Positions 1 to 10,636 of a stretch of DNA of 51,119 nt are shown here, one piece after another. This DNA is from Cylindrodendrum hubeiense (lineage: Eukaryota; Ascomycota; Sordariomycetes; Hypocreales; Nectriaceae). The notes beneath the pieces were generated by a model. It had not been told where the DNA came from. It did no database searches and saw only the letters and a program-made list of their open reading frames with translations. Each line of letters starts with the position of its first letter. Positions within the stretch are counted from its first letter, which is position 1. Location: positions 1-51,119 of the forward strand of contig JAANBB010000295.1 of NCBI GenBank assembly GCA_014621425.1. Direction: 5' to 3'. A program made the position numbers and the translations under genes.

Positions 1-175
1 CCGGTCCGGGGGGGGTTTTAGTGGGGGGTGACCACTGAAGAGGTACACGTACAGTGGCTTGACAGCTGCTGCAGCACATCCTCCAGCGCAATCGAATGGA
101 CGTCGCCATCGCCAACACCACGACGACAAGAGACAGCCCAGCCCGACGACCGCTGCCGATGCGGAGCGCAACACG

Positions 176-828
176 ATGAGCTACTACTTTGCCATTGTCG
201 GCAGCCAAGACAACCCCCTCTTCGAATATGAGTTCGGCACCTCGAAACAGGGCGGCGACGGCCAGTCCCGCTTCACCGACCAGGTGCGGCACCTGAACCA
301 GTTCATCCTGCACTCGAGCTTGGATATCGCGGAGGAGGTCCAGTGGTCGCATGGCCAAATGTGAGTCACCCTCGTGATTCCATCTTGTCCATCGCAGATC
401 AGCGGTCGGTGGCGATGGGTGGGAGTCCGTCCGATACCAGCCGACTCGGGAGACAGACAGAAGCGCAGGACAGCAGAAGGATGATTACGGACAGCTAACC
501 ATGTTTCCTCTGCGCCAACAGGTATCTCAAGTGCATCGACAAATTCTTCAACAACTACATCTCATGCTTCGTTACAGCGGGCAACGTCAAGTTCCTCCTA
601 CTACACCAGCCCATCGTCCCGACGTCCGGCAGCTCATCGCGGTCATCGACGGCCATCGGCGCCAACCCCACGAGCCCAGCGACCGAGGAGGCCATCAAGA
701 TGTTCTTCACCGAAGTGTACGAGAATTGGGTCAAGGCCATTATGAGCCCCTTCTACAAGGCAAACATGGAAGTCAAGAGTCCCATATTCAAGGCAAGGGT
801 AGCAGCGGCGGGGAGGAAGTATTTGTGA
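176..828 (+). CDS. TRS20: TRAPP complex subunit TRS20 / sedlin (TRAPPC2)
   Basis: Two exons, 176-360 and 522-828, with a 161-bp intron (GTGAGT donor, CAG acceptor) splitting the Met codon after HGQ. They join in frame to 163 residues, close to the usual 140-175 of the family. The protein opens MSYYFAIVGSQDNPLFEYEF, the typical sedlin N-terminus. It continues with the longin-like fold seen in family members (FNNYISCFVTAGNVKFLLLH) and ends with the conserved helix around FYKANMEVKSPIFKARV. A Ser/Thr-rich loop (roughly residues 93-112) replaces the tight turn found in animal sedlin. From family knowledge, it is a core subunit of TRAPP, the Rab1/Ypt1 exchange complex that tethers ER-derived vesicles at the Golgi. 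The ATG at 176 starts exactly at the conserved N-terminus, so the earlier in-frame ATG at 59 is unlikely to be used. The neighbour, histone H4, is convergent. Very sure of identity. Confidence 0.95.
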
Positions 829-1152
829 TTCAACTGTTATGATACCAAGACTACGATTTACTGCGTAATTTAATCCATCTTCCAACATCTCATCGCGTGC
901 CGGGGTCCGAGTCAGCATGCTGTCTTTACAACCATTCAAAGATGCACAAGCGGCCAGGTCAAGGAGCAAAGAAGTCATCGGTGCAAAGCAATGTGGTATT
1001 CATTTCGACAGGTCGTCTGCCATGACGCCTAGTAATATCGTGACCGGTTCCCCCAACGCCGTAATCAAATACATCCTTTCCCTGCCATGTGTGTGTGTGC
1101 AATTCCTCCCAGCAGCCAACCACCCCAACGCAGGAGCGTAGAATGAACGCGT
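829..1152. other. Convergent intergenic region (TRS20 / histone H4 3' ends)
   Basis: 324 bp between two converging stop codons. It should hold both 3' UTRs and polyadenylation sites. I see no further ORF with coding character and no RNA gene. Confidence 0.6.
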
Positions 1153-1664
<512 letters not shown>

Positions 1665-3362
1665 GTTGATGGGTGTATTAAAGGTTTGATGAAATCAAGT
1701 AGATGTATCGCGTTGTTGCGATGACGTGGGGATAGAGACGCGTTTGGGGTGTGTGTTATGATGCACTGGAGTGAGAGGGGAAGGGGAGAAAGGGAAAACG
1801 TTGGTTGTGGGGGGCGCGAGGGGCGACAAATAAATAAGTGCTCGCAATCAGTAAACCCAGGCGCGCGGGATCAGTAACTCCCAAAGCGTAAAGGCATAAT
1901 TTGGCGGCCAAAAATTGGAAAATCGAGCGCCGCTATACCGCATTGGGATGGCTGATGCCGCGTGGAGGGGTGGTTTGTGGTGCTGAGGCGCTGTGGTGCT
2001 GCACTGTTGCGGCGGGCCTGGGGAAAATGGCCCCCTGCTGATTGTTGCTGTGCTAAGCTCCAGGCTGTTTTGTCATTGGCTGCTAATTACACGCCTAGCT
2101 GTGTTGACCTCGGGGGGTTACCTTGGATTCAGGAACCAGAGTCAGGTGACTGACCGCCTTTGGCCATCATGCACCTGTAGGTTGGCTGCCGCATCGGTAA
2201 TTGTCGCAGGTCCCTATGTTTGGGCTGTGGAGATTCACCAAGAGATCCTTACGACAAAGAATCTACCATGAGATAGTACCTGCGAGACATACTGTGTTCG
2301 GGTCTCGCCGTGAATCACGTTGAATCCTCCTTGTTGACCGGCTTGTTGCTGTGTTATGCTCAATTCAGTAGACTTTATCATGTCATCGCATGTCAGCGAA
2401 TAGGTACCTACCTGGTAGTGAGTATACCACAACCCCAATCTCCCTCATCATCAAATTCTCAATATGCCAATACTTCCTTACCGTAACCAAAATGCCAAAC
2501 AGCCCATCCTGGATAAGGGACGACAAGCAAGTATCGGCTGTGTGCACTGCCGACAACCTGGTTGGCTTTAGTTGGCTTGTTTTCCTCTGCTAGAGTCAAT
2601 GAGTCAACCTCATGTCATGCATGTCCTCAAGTCACGTCACCATCCACACCACCATCTTTTCAGTGCACGTCCAAACTCCAGGCAACCTAATCATGCGCAT
2701 GAATTGTAATCTATGGAATCTGGCAAGTTGGTCGACCAGGTTACATTCAAGTAGACACCGATGACCCGTCCTCGCAGCGCTTCCCTCCAACATTCATCTC
2801 TCGTCTCACGTTCACCTCCGTCGTCTCCCCGCTCTCACCAACTCAACTCACCAGCAGTCACCAACATACACAAACCACACAGACGTGAATTCCAAATCCC
2901 AGCAGTCCCGCCGGCTCTTGATTGTCTAGGTACCCCTTCTCCAGTTCCGTTCCCCCCAAAACCCCTCCCCCTTGCCATGCCCTCTCTCCAATCGCCACTA
3001 TACTTAATATACAAGTGCTGTAACGCATGCTTCGGTACCTATACACAAGAAGCCCGCAGTTCCATTTGCCTCCCAGAGCCCAAACCGCCAAAAGCAGCCC
3101 GGTCATGCCCAAAAACGCCGATGCCATGCCACATGATCTCATGCCATCACGTTCACGTTACGCCGCCTCCAGCTCTCCATCCATCCGCCATTCTCTGAGC
3201 TATCCCATATAAGAATGGAACTTGAACGTGGATATACCCTCAGCCTCCTCGACGGCGCAAGTCCCCCGATCTCCCAATTCCCTTCGGGGGCTGTTTTCGT
3301 CCCAAAAAATAACTTATCAAACGGTCCGAGGCTACCCATTAAAAACCTCGATACTCATGATA
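1665..3362. other. Intergenic region between histone H4 (5' side) and CDC27 (3' side)
   Basis: About 1.7 kb. The left part should be the H4 promoter and the right part the CDC27 3' UTR. The longest open frame (2761-3198, plus) is Pro/Ser-rich low complexity with no family resemblance, so I do not call a gene. Confidence 0.5.
1828..1918 (-). promoter_or_regulatory. Candidate core promoter of histone H4 (TATA-like and CCAAT)
   Basis: Upstream of the H4 start on its strand, an AT-rich TTATTTATTT element lies at 1828-1837, about 165-175 bp before the ATG. A CCAAT motif (ATTGG on the plus strand) lies at 1914-1918. TATA plus CCAAT is common in histone promoters. Motif sightings only; not tested for enrichment. 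Confidence 0.35.
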
Positions 3363-5893
3363 TCATGCCATCATGGAGTCATCCATCGCCACGTCGTCTT
3401 CAAAGCTCTCAATCGCTTCCTTGATCAGTTGGCTCGCCTATCACATCTCAGTCAGTATAAAACAACAAAACATATAAACGGATGGCATTCAAGACTCACC
3501 TTTGGATCCAGCGCAAGAGCGATGGTGAAATGCCGCACTGATAGCTGCTTCTCGCCCATGCTCCTATACAATTTGCCGAGTAAGAAGTGCACTGTCACCT
3601 CGTCAGGTGCCAGGTCCCTCAAGACTATCAACTCCTTTTGTGCAGCTTCCAATTGACCCACGGCAAGTAGGGCCCGGGCCTTTTTATACCGTGCTTCTCG
3701 GGATCGCGGCGCTAGCTCAACGGCTTTGCTAAATGCCTGCAACGCTGGCATGATTTGCTTCTGTTGCTCCAGAACCGTTCCGATACAGCAGATCAGCACG
3801 GTGTTGTTGGGGTTGATGCTTTGGGCAGCATGGAAGTGCGTGTACGCCTTTTCATAAGCGCCCAGGCGTTCCTGGACCCTGCCAATGCCGTAATAAGCAT
3901 TGTAGTGGCGTCGATCAGCCGATATGGCCTGCCGATACGCGGTGAGGGCTTTCTCGTATTCTTCATTGGTGAAATGTTCGTGTCCCTGCAATGTAAATGC
4001 ATAGGCGAACTTGGGATCTAACTGTGTAGCCCTCTTGAAGCACCGAAGAGCTTGCTCGTGATCACGAGCCAATGACCAGGCATTCCCCAACGCGCACCAG
4101 GCTTGCGGAGAGTGCCAAGACGAGTCGATGAGCTCGTGGGCCAGAAACGAAAGATCCGTTTCCCGCTTCAGATGCCAGAGAATGGTCGAGTATACCTCCA
4201 TGTCCTCCAGACGAGACGGTGCTAGCACCCGCATCTTTCTGAAGAACTTTTCTGCTTCCGCATACGATGCTTGTTCATAGTGGGCTCGACCCATTTGTGC
4301 CAACACCCATGGCGTGTTTTGATGTGCCAGAGGAAGCGACGTGAACGCCTGCAGGCTGTCCTGGCACTGAAATTGTGAAAACGAGTAGTAACCGTTCGCG
4401 AGCTTCTTCGTGAGATCGAGAACCCACTTCAATGCCTCCTCCAGTTTGGCAGTATCTAACTCTGTCGACTTCGGCGCGACAGGCTGGGGAGGGGCCTCCT
4501 TAGCCCTTGACGTCTCACCATGGTCCACATCGGCGTGGGCTTCTTCCAACGGCTTACGATTTCCACTGACAACACGCCCAACGTTGGAGCCACTGGAGCC
4601 AGGTCGGACAAGTCGAGAGATCTGGGGTCTAGCCTTCTTTAGTTCTCGCCCAGCTGAGACTCCGACGGTTGCGGCCCCCGAATTGGCCTTTGTTGACGGC
4701 CTAAACATGTTGAGCCTTGCGCTCCGTCTGGTACCATGCTCTTCCGAGTTTCCTGAGCGTGGCACCGGGTGTCCTGAAACTGTGCGTTTCCTCTCCGCCG
4801 GGGGGATTGTGGAGCGCATAGCACTCGTCGAAGAGTTTGAAGGGTCAGTCGTCATGGGATCAGACCCCTGGTCATGTCCCTTCTCTTGCGCCCTGGTCGA
4901 CCGCTTTGATCCTAGACGATAGTTCATCCGTGGCGGTGCCTCCTGGCCTTGGTCTAGTACTTGGGCGTTCCGTACCCTTCGAGATGGCGCATGGGGAGGA
5001 TCGTTTGGATTGGCAGGACGAGCTATTGGCACGTCTGCTGATGGCCCAGGGGGGGTCTCCATGCCGTCTGAGCCAGGGTTGCTGTTTGTCGAAGCTGCAA
5101 GCCGTAACCTAGCTGCTTGAATTTTCGTCATAAACTCACTTTCCACATTGTCCGCAAAGGTGTCGCCATTCGTCAATTCATGGATAGTGGGAGAGACGTT
5201 CATGTTAAAAGGGTCGTTCCCCAAGTCCGTAACGGCATGTCGCTGTACCCTCTTCGGGGGACCGTCCAGAGAATTTGATGCTGAGCTGTCTCTCGATTCG
5301 GAGACTAAACTGAACTCCAGATCAAAGCTCTGCAAGAGCGAGTCGCCGACCTTGAAGATGTTTGGCACTCGGACAGCGACGCCCATGTCGCAAAGTGCCG
5401 TGAACGCATCCCACATGAGGGGGTTCAATTTCAAGGCCTCCTCGAAGCAGCTGATAGCCTTCTTCTTATCATCGTAGGCTCGTTGCAGCTTTCCTAGCAT
5501 GCATAGCACAGCGGATGCATCAGGCAGGCCGGCTCGAGATGTTGCGCTGTGTTTGCCCATGCTGGTCTTGGATGACCACAGCCCTCGTGACTTTTCCAGT
5601 GCCGTGATGCCATCTTTGTACCGTTCCAGGGCCATACAGGCCTGCGCAAACACCCACGCACATCCCAGGTGGACGCCGCGATAACCCATGGGCTTGCTCA
5701 CATCGTAGGCCGATCGATAGTCGCCGAGGCGCAGGTGAGATAGCGCATACAGGTAAGGGGTTTCGCTGGACTTGGGGTCCTGGGCGGTCAGCCGCTCGGC
5801 GAAGAAGAGGGCGTTTTCGTAGGAGGAGTTGTCGAGGTGGTAGTGGATTGCCTGTCGCAGAAGGCCACTGATGGCCGTCGGGGTCGGTGCCAT
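3363..5893 (-). CDS. CDC27: Anaphase-promoting complex subunit 3 (CDC27 / APC3 / BimA)
   Basis: Exon 1 is 3500-5893 and exon 2 is 3363-3437, separated by a 62-bp intron (GTGAGT, TAG). The product is 822 residues, as expected for CDC27. TPR repeats fill roughly residues 1-175, including AYDDKKKAISCFEEALKLNP. A long disordered Ser/Pro/Arg-rich linker follows (about 195-495). A second TPR array runs from about 500 to 798 with consensus units such as EQALRCFKRATQLDPKFAYA and AYEKAYTHFHAAQSINPNN. That split arrangement is diagnostic. The last 24 residues, encoded by exon 2, are acidic. In the family, the C-terminal TPR groove binds the Ile-Arg tails of CDC20/CDH1 and APC10, and the linker is phosphorylated in mitosis. 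The APC/C ubiquitinates securin, which releases separase, also encoded in this window. Confidence 0.95.
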
Positions 5894-7230
5894 ACTGGAT
5901 GTTGCTGTCCAGAAGAATTGGAGGGGATAGAAGTGATGGCGCTGGGTGAGACTAGCGACGTGCCCAGGCCATGAGACAGTCGCGAAGAGAGGAAGAAGGA
6001 ATCAATGGTATCCTGCTCGGCTTGGGAGACCACCGCTATCGGTCTGTCGACGTCGTAATGGGTTTCTGTCGTGGTCGGTCGTTGGTCGTTCGCGTGGCGG
6101 GGACTGGAAGTCGAAAGAAAACAAAGGCCCCAGGTGGCGGTTGTGGTCGGTCGCCGTCGACGCCAACACCACCAGCGGATTAGAAATTAGTGCAAAGGAG
6201 ACAAAGCAGTCCCTATGATCCAGATGGAAGCGCCGAGGATGTGCAGCTCCGTGAGAGCGAGGCAAGGGGGCGGACACGGCGAGGCGTGAAATCGTCGGCG
6301 GTTCGCAGGGTAGTCGTGAACAAGAACGGTGGGTCCGGACGGGCAATGGACATGGATGGAGCAGCGAGAGAAAGGAAGACAACTCGACTACCAGCAGGAC
6401 CGAGTGTGGGAGAGGCGGCACATGGTCTGGCGCGGCGACAGCAGCAGAGCCACAGAGGAGGCCGAAGAGTTGCTGTTCGGTGGGCGTGAACGGCGTGAAC
6501 GGCGTGAATGGCGAGAGTGAATGTCCAAGAGCGCGGATGTGGGTGCGGCGGTCGTGGTAGTGACGGCCAGGCGCGCAGTCCAGAGTTGTTGTGGTTCTGT
6601 CGCCTTGATTGGGTGAGGCGCGCCAGGGAGTCTCTGCCTAGCAACAGGACGCCTGTCTGCAGCAGTGCGGCGGCAGTGTGTGCTGGGGATACTTCTGTAC
6701 CTGCGCTAGAGCCACGGCCGAGTGCGGTATCTTCAGGACGGCCGCCGAATCTACCAGCCTGGGCGATGCGATGGCAGATTCCAAGCGAAACATGTAATAC
6801 ACCTTGACGGGTCTCACCCTACCTTATGGCCTTTTTCCCTTTTTTTTAGACCATCACCACGATTTCCAGTGAAAATTTACATCTTTTCTTCATGCACGAA
6901 GTCGTCACTGCAGTATTACCGCCAACCTTCCAGCCGCCGGCACCTATCAGCCACCCGACCTCGCTGTGCTCAGTGTGCCGCCCACTAATCTCCGTCCCAC
7001 ACTCCACTGGAAGGTTCTGTCTCTGGAGTAAGTGGCGCCACACCCTGCCTGTGTGCTCACCTTGATCCATCTGCACGTCACATTCTGGCCTCGCTGTTCA
7101 CAACGACAAACTCACTCACTCTCACCCTCCCACAGACTCTCCACCTGTCCCACGACATCGCCCAGCTCCTGGCCACTACCCACGCCATCTCGTATCTCAT
7201 ACATACTCCTGCGCTTACACACAAGTCACA
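5894..7230. other. Divergent promoter region, CDC27 / SND2
   Basis: 1.3 kb between divergent starts. GC-rich with many overlapping open frames of Arg/Ser/Pro-rich composition, none resembling a protein family. A 9-bp unit (GGCGTGAAC) occurs in tandem about three times at 6483-6509. The last 150 bp before SND2 are CT/CA-rich like a fungal 5' leader. Confidence 0.5.
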
Positions 7231-7716
7231 ATGGCTCAGAAGGCAAAGAAGGATCGCGCCAAGTCCAATGCGGCCTCCCTGAATAGCCTCCACATTGGCT
7301 CCCTCATCGTCAACGGCCTATTCCTCCTCGCCCACTTCCTCTTCCGGCCCCGTTCCCTTTGGGTATATGGCCTGCTTTCCACCCCGGCCCTCATCTGCCA
7401 GTATATCCTGGAGGTCTCAGGCCGCCCAAAGTACGACCCGGCCACCAAGGCGCTGCGCTCCGCTGGCGAAGACCTCGCCGCCGCCGGCCTGACTGAGTAC
7501 ATGTTCGACGTCATCTGGGTTACCTGGGCATCCACCATTCTCGCTATTGCCTTCGGAAACTGGGGCTGGCTGCTCTGGGTCGCCGTCCCCGCCTACGGCG
7601 TGTATCTAGGCAGCGGGCTGTTTGGCATGGGCAAGCAGAAGATGGCTGAGTTCCAAGGTGCTGGAGCTGGTGATGCTGCGCCTCAGGGAAATCGCAGGTC
7701 GCGACGAAACGCCTAG
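7231..7716 (+). CDS. SND2: SRP-independent targeting protein 2 (SND2 / TMEM208 family, DUF788)
   Basis: Single exon, 161 residues, about the usual family length. It starts with a short basic segment (MAQKAKKDRAKSNAASLNSL). A hydrophobic hairpin follows at about residues 20-63, then a polar loop with the conserved Gly/Leu stretch SAGEDLAAAGLTEYMFDVIW. A second hydrophobic hairpin spans about 95-130 and is followed by GLFGMGKQKM and a basic RRSRRNA end. This layout matches TMEM208/Snd2, an ER membrane protein of the SND pathway that helps insert proteins with downstream or C-terminal transmembrane segments. The ATG follows a CT/CA-rich leader and sits in a good context (GTCACAATGG). The convergent DUF3605 gene ends 67 bp away, so the 3' UTRs probably overlap. 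Family assignment is strong. Confidence 0.88.
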   Translation: MAQKAKKDRAKSNAASLNSLHIGSLIVNGLFLLAHFLFRPRSLWVYGLLSTPALICQYILEVSGRPKYDPATKALRSAGEDLAAAGLTEYMFDVIWVTWASTILAIAFGNWGWLLWVAVPAYGVYLGSGLFGMGKQKMAEFQGAGAGDAAPQGNRRSRRNA

Positions 7717-7783
7717 GCGATTTGTCTTCTATTTATAAGCTCTCTGGCTGTCAATTACTTGACCATCTGGTCGCATTCGACTT

Positions 7784-8502
7784 CTAAGTGCTCTGCTGAG
7801 GTCGCTCTCCTGTCCATTGCTCCAAAGTGTCGTCATCGACATTACGCACCAACACGTGGATATGTTCCAGGGCGCGCACACTCTGCAAGGCTACCCAATT
7901 CTTGAACCAAACGACCCGGTCCTCCCCTCCCGGACCGAGACTATCGACAAACTGCCTCTTGACAAAAGCCTCGCACTGGGCCCTGCTCTCCGGTGTCATA
8001 TCTCCAGAGTCGGGGTCAATGGGGATGCTGGTGCGCAACCACACAACAATGTGCCGGATCTCTGGGTCAAGTCCGTAGGGCCAGTCGTTGTTCAAAATGC
8101 GATAGTCGGAGGCGTCCTCAAACGGGATAGTGGATGTGGGAGTGAAAGGAGGTGCGCCCCAGGCATTGGGCAACCGGTTGACGAGTAGGAACTGGGTGAT
8201 GGAGCCGTATTTGGCTTTGGTTTCCGAAGTCCACTGAATGTATCGGCGTAAGTCAGATGGCTTGCGCTTAAAGACCTCCAGATTGTTCTTTGCTACCCGC
8301 AATGTTAGTCAGGACACATATAATAGCTCTCAGGCAAAATAGAGAAGCTTTCATGAAGTGCCAGATGGTGCAATGGCTTACCAATGATATCCTTGAGATC
8401 TTCCCAATCGTGAAGGTGGTATTCTTCGTCTGTCTGTGACAGAACCCATTTGTCTACCTCCGTTAACGGAAACGGTGAGTCCTCCAACGGCACTTCACCC
8501 AT
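7784..8502 (-). CDS. DUF3605 family protein (Ngi1-like)
   Basis: Exon 1 is 8382-8502 and exon 2 is 7784-8292, separated by an 89-bp intron (GTAAGC, TAG). The product is 209 residues. Conserved segments seen are FPLTEVDKWVLSQTDEEYHL and HDWEDLKDII near the start, then RYIQWTSETKAKYGSI, a DYRILNNDWPYGLDPEI core, and HIVVWLRTSIPIDPDSGDMT. These match the DUF3605 family, which includes the N-acetylglucosamine-induced Ngi1 protein of Candida; biochemical function is not established. No signal peptide or membrane segment is visible, so it is probably soluble. Recognition is from remembered family motifs. I would not assign a role beyond the family name. Confidence 0.82.
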
Positions 8503-9192
8503 GATGCCGTGCAGCTGCGTTTGAGGTAACGAGTGAGAGTGGGGTCAAGGGAATCGTTGAGAATGGGAAGGAACAAGGACAGGCCGAAGTTGAGAGCCCA
8601 GCTAGATGACCCTTGTAACTCGGATAAGCGCCCTGTTATCACAGGAATAGGCGAGGTATTCAAAGTTGCAGGTACGTTCAGGTAGGCTTCTGACAGAATC
8701 CCGCACATGCTACGATGTCACAGTGTCGACATGCGGTGTAAGGTAGAGCTAGCTTATGTCAGCTACGAGACGCCAAGCGCGACCTCCTCTCGTTAGCTAC
8801 CTACTTGGGCAAAGCTATTCCATGACTTCAGTTTCGTCAATGATCCCACAATTCGCCATTCCAATCATCGTGGTATTGATCAATGTAGCTGCCTGATACG
8901 CCATGGTGGCCGTGTTGAGTTGTGTCGAGATAACACTTGTGCTACCTCAATAGATACCTACCTACGATACCGGCCCCTCCATCCAACATCGCCGGACGCG
9001 TCAACAATCAGGGTCCAATTGCGGCAGCCTCGGTTTCTTCAGGCCCTCTCGTTCCTCTTTTTTCTTCTCTCGGTCCCTCAATCTATCCAATCTCAAAGTC
9101 TGGTTAGAGGGAACCAGTCAGCCACCCTCCAGCGGACACGCCTCTTGAACCATATTGCCCCTCATTCTCACCCCAGCTCACTTCATCCCACC
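8503..9192. other. Divergent promoter region, DUF3605 gene / alpha-beta hydrolase
   Basis: 690 bp between divergent starts. An open minus-strand frame (8463-8708) overlaps the DUF3605 start without family resemblance. No RNA gene seen. Confidence 0.5.
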
Positions 9193-10636
9193 ATGATCCT
9201 CGGCCCCATCAGTCTCATCGACTGCCTTGCTTTCTGCTTATTTCTCCTACCGCAGCTCTTTTGGGATGTTGGGGTCATCCAGACTTTACTCGTCGCCCTA
9301 AAGGCCCTGCCGTTTCTCTGTCCGTGATCCCCGCAACTGCCGTGCTTCCTCTTCCTCTTCCTCCAGCGGATATCATGAGGCTATCATGCTCACATGTCAA
9401 GCAGTGCTCAAACTCCCCTATCAGCTTATCCAGGAACGCTACTTCACCCACGTGAGCCAACAAGCCGCATTTATCCAGGGCTCCACGCTATTTGAGGACT
9501 TTGTCGTCCGCTGTGTGCGGTACGCCTTCAAATCAATTCCAGCTCGGGTGTCCAGAGTCTTTTTCTCGAAGTATGTCTCACTCGCCTTCCTCCGGTGGAG
9601 AATGCTCCGCCATGGATATATGAGATACCCGACATTCTGGCAGGAATATGCCGTCGGAGAGGTATGCGCGCCAACCGGAATGCGGGAAAGGAGGAGTTGA
9701 CGCTGACTGTCTTCAGGGAAGCATACAAACCAAGGGCCTCTGGCTCATGCACAAGCCCGAGAAGCCTCCTGACTTTGTTATCTACTACGCACATGGTAGG
9801 GCAAAACTCATGATCTTCACGTTTTAATCACATACTAAAAAGTTCCAGGCGGGGGTTTCTCCATGGGTTCGAGCTACTTTTACTTGGAATTCTTAATGGT
9901 ATGGCATCATCTACTCTTGGAGGCTGGCTTCGCCAACCCCGCCGTCTTTGCGCTTGAGTACACATTAGTACCGGATGACGTCTACCCCAGGCAGGTCCTG
10001 GAGGCGCTGGAGGGCTACAGGCACGTTCTTAAGGTTGTCAAGGATGCCTCCAAGGTGTGTGTTGCTGGAGACTCGGCTGGCGGCGCGTTAATTCTCAGTT
10101 TATTGCTGGAACTGGGTGCTCAGGCAGGCAGCCAAGAGAGAAGGGGAGGCAACGCCCATACCTCTTTACCGCCAGCATTGGCTGTTCCGCATATGGCTAC
10201 GTTAATCTCGCCGTGGGTAACTTTGATGTCGAATCTGCATTATGCATCCAAAATCGACTTTTTAGACCGGCGGACATTATGGAAGTACGCACACGACTAT
10301 GCGGGTGAGGGCATGGTTCAACAGCAACCAGCTTCACCGGGGAATTGCGTTGATGACAACCTCTGGAGGGCGGCAAGCCCAGAACGGGGCTACTTTGTCA
10401 TCTTCGGGGAGGAGGAGGTGTTTGCACCCGACATTGAAGACTTTCTCAAGCGACAAGCGAAGATCGGAATCGAGGTGGAAGGACAGAAATTTGACGGTGG
10501 GATCCACGCGTGGCCGGTCGTATCGCTGTTTCTGTCAAGCACCGATGACAAGAGATTGCAAGGGCTCAAGGCCGCTGTGAATGAAATCAGAAGACGAACA
10601 CTCGAGGTTGAAGAGACCAAAAGAGGGGAGGCGTGA
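9193..10636 (+). CDS. Membrane-anchored alpha/beta hydrolase, hormone-sensitive-lipase type (Abhydrolase_3)
   Basis: Four exons: 9193-9319, 9405-9661, 9717-9795 and 9849-10636; 416 residues. Residues 5-42 form a long hydrophobic N-terminus, probably a membrane anchor. Catalytic signatures are the oxyanion HGGGF at 154-158, the nucleophile Ser230 in GDSAGG (228-233), an acidic residue in GEEEVF (341-346, probably Glu343 or 344), and His374 in GGIHAWP. This is the order of the HSL/arylacetamide-deacetylase group of esterases. Substrate is unknown; steryl-acetyl or lipid esters are possible. Intron 1 was placed at 9320-9404 because it yields the continuous PFLLLKLPYQLIQERYF. A 43-bp alternative (9324-9366) also stays in frame but is too short to be comfortable. 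Whether the anchor places the enzyme in the ER lumen or the cytosol cannot be told. Confidence 0.85.

Noticed and set aside
2761..3198. 145-codon plus-strand frame
   Set aside because: Pro/Ser-rich, no family resemblance, lies in the CDC27 3' region.
9324..9366. 43-bp intron as first intron of the hydrolase
   Set aside because: Below usual fungal intron size; the 85-bp choice 9320-9404 yields a better conserved-looking PFLLLKLPYQL junction.
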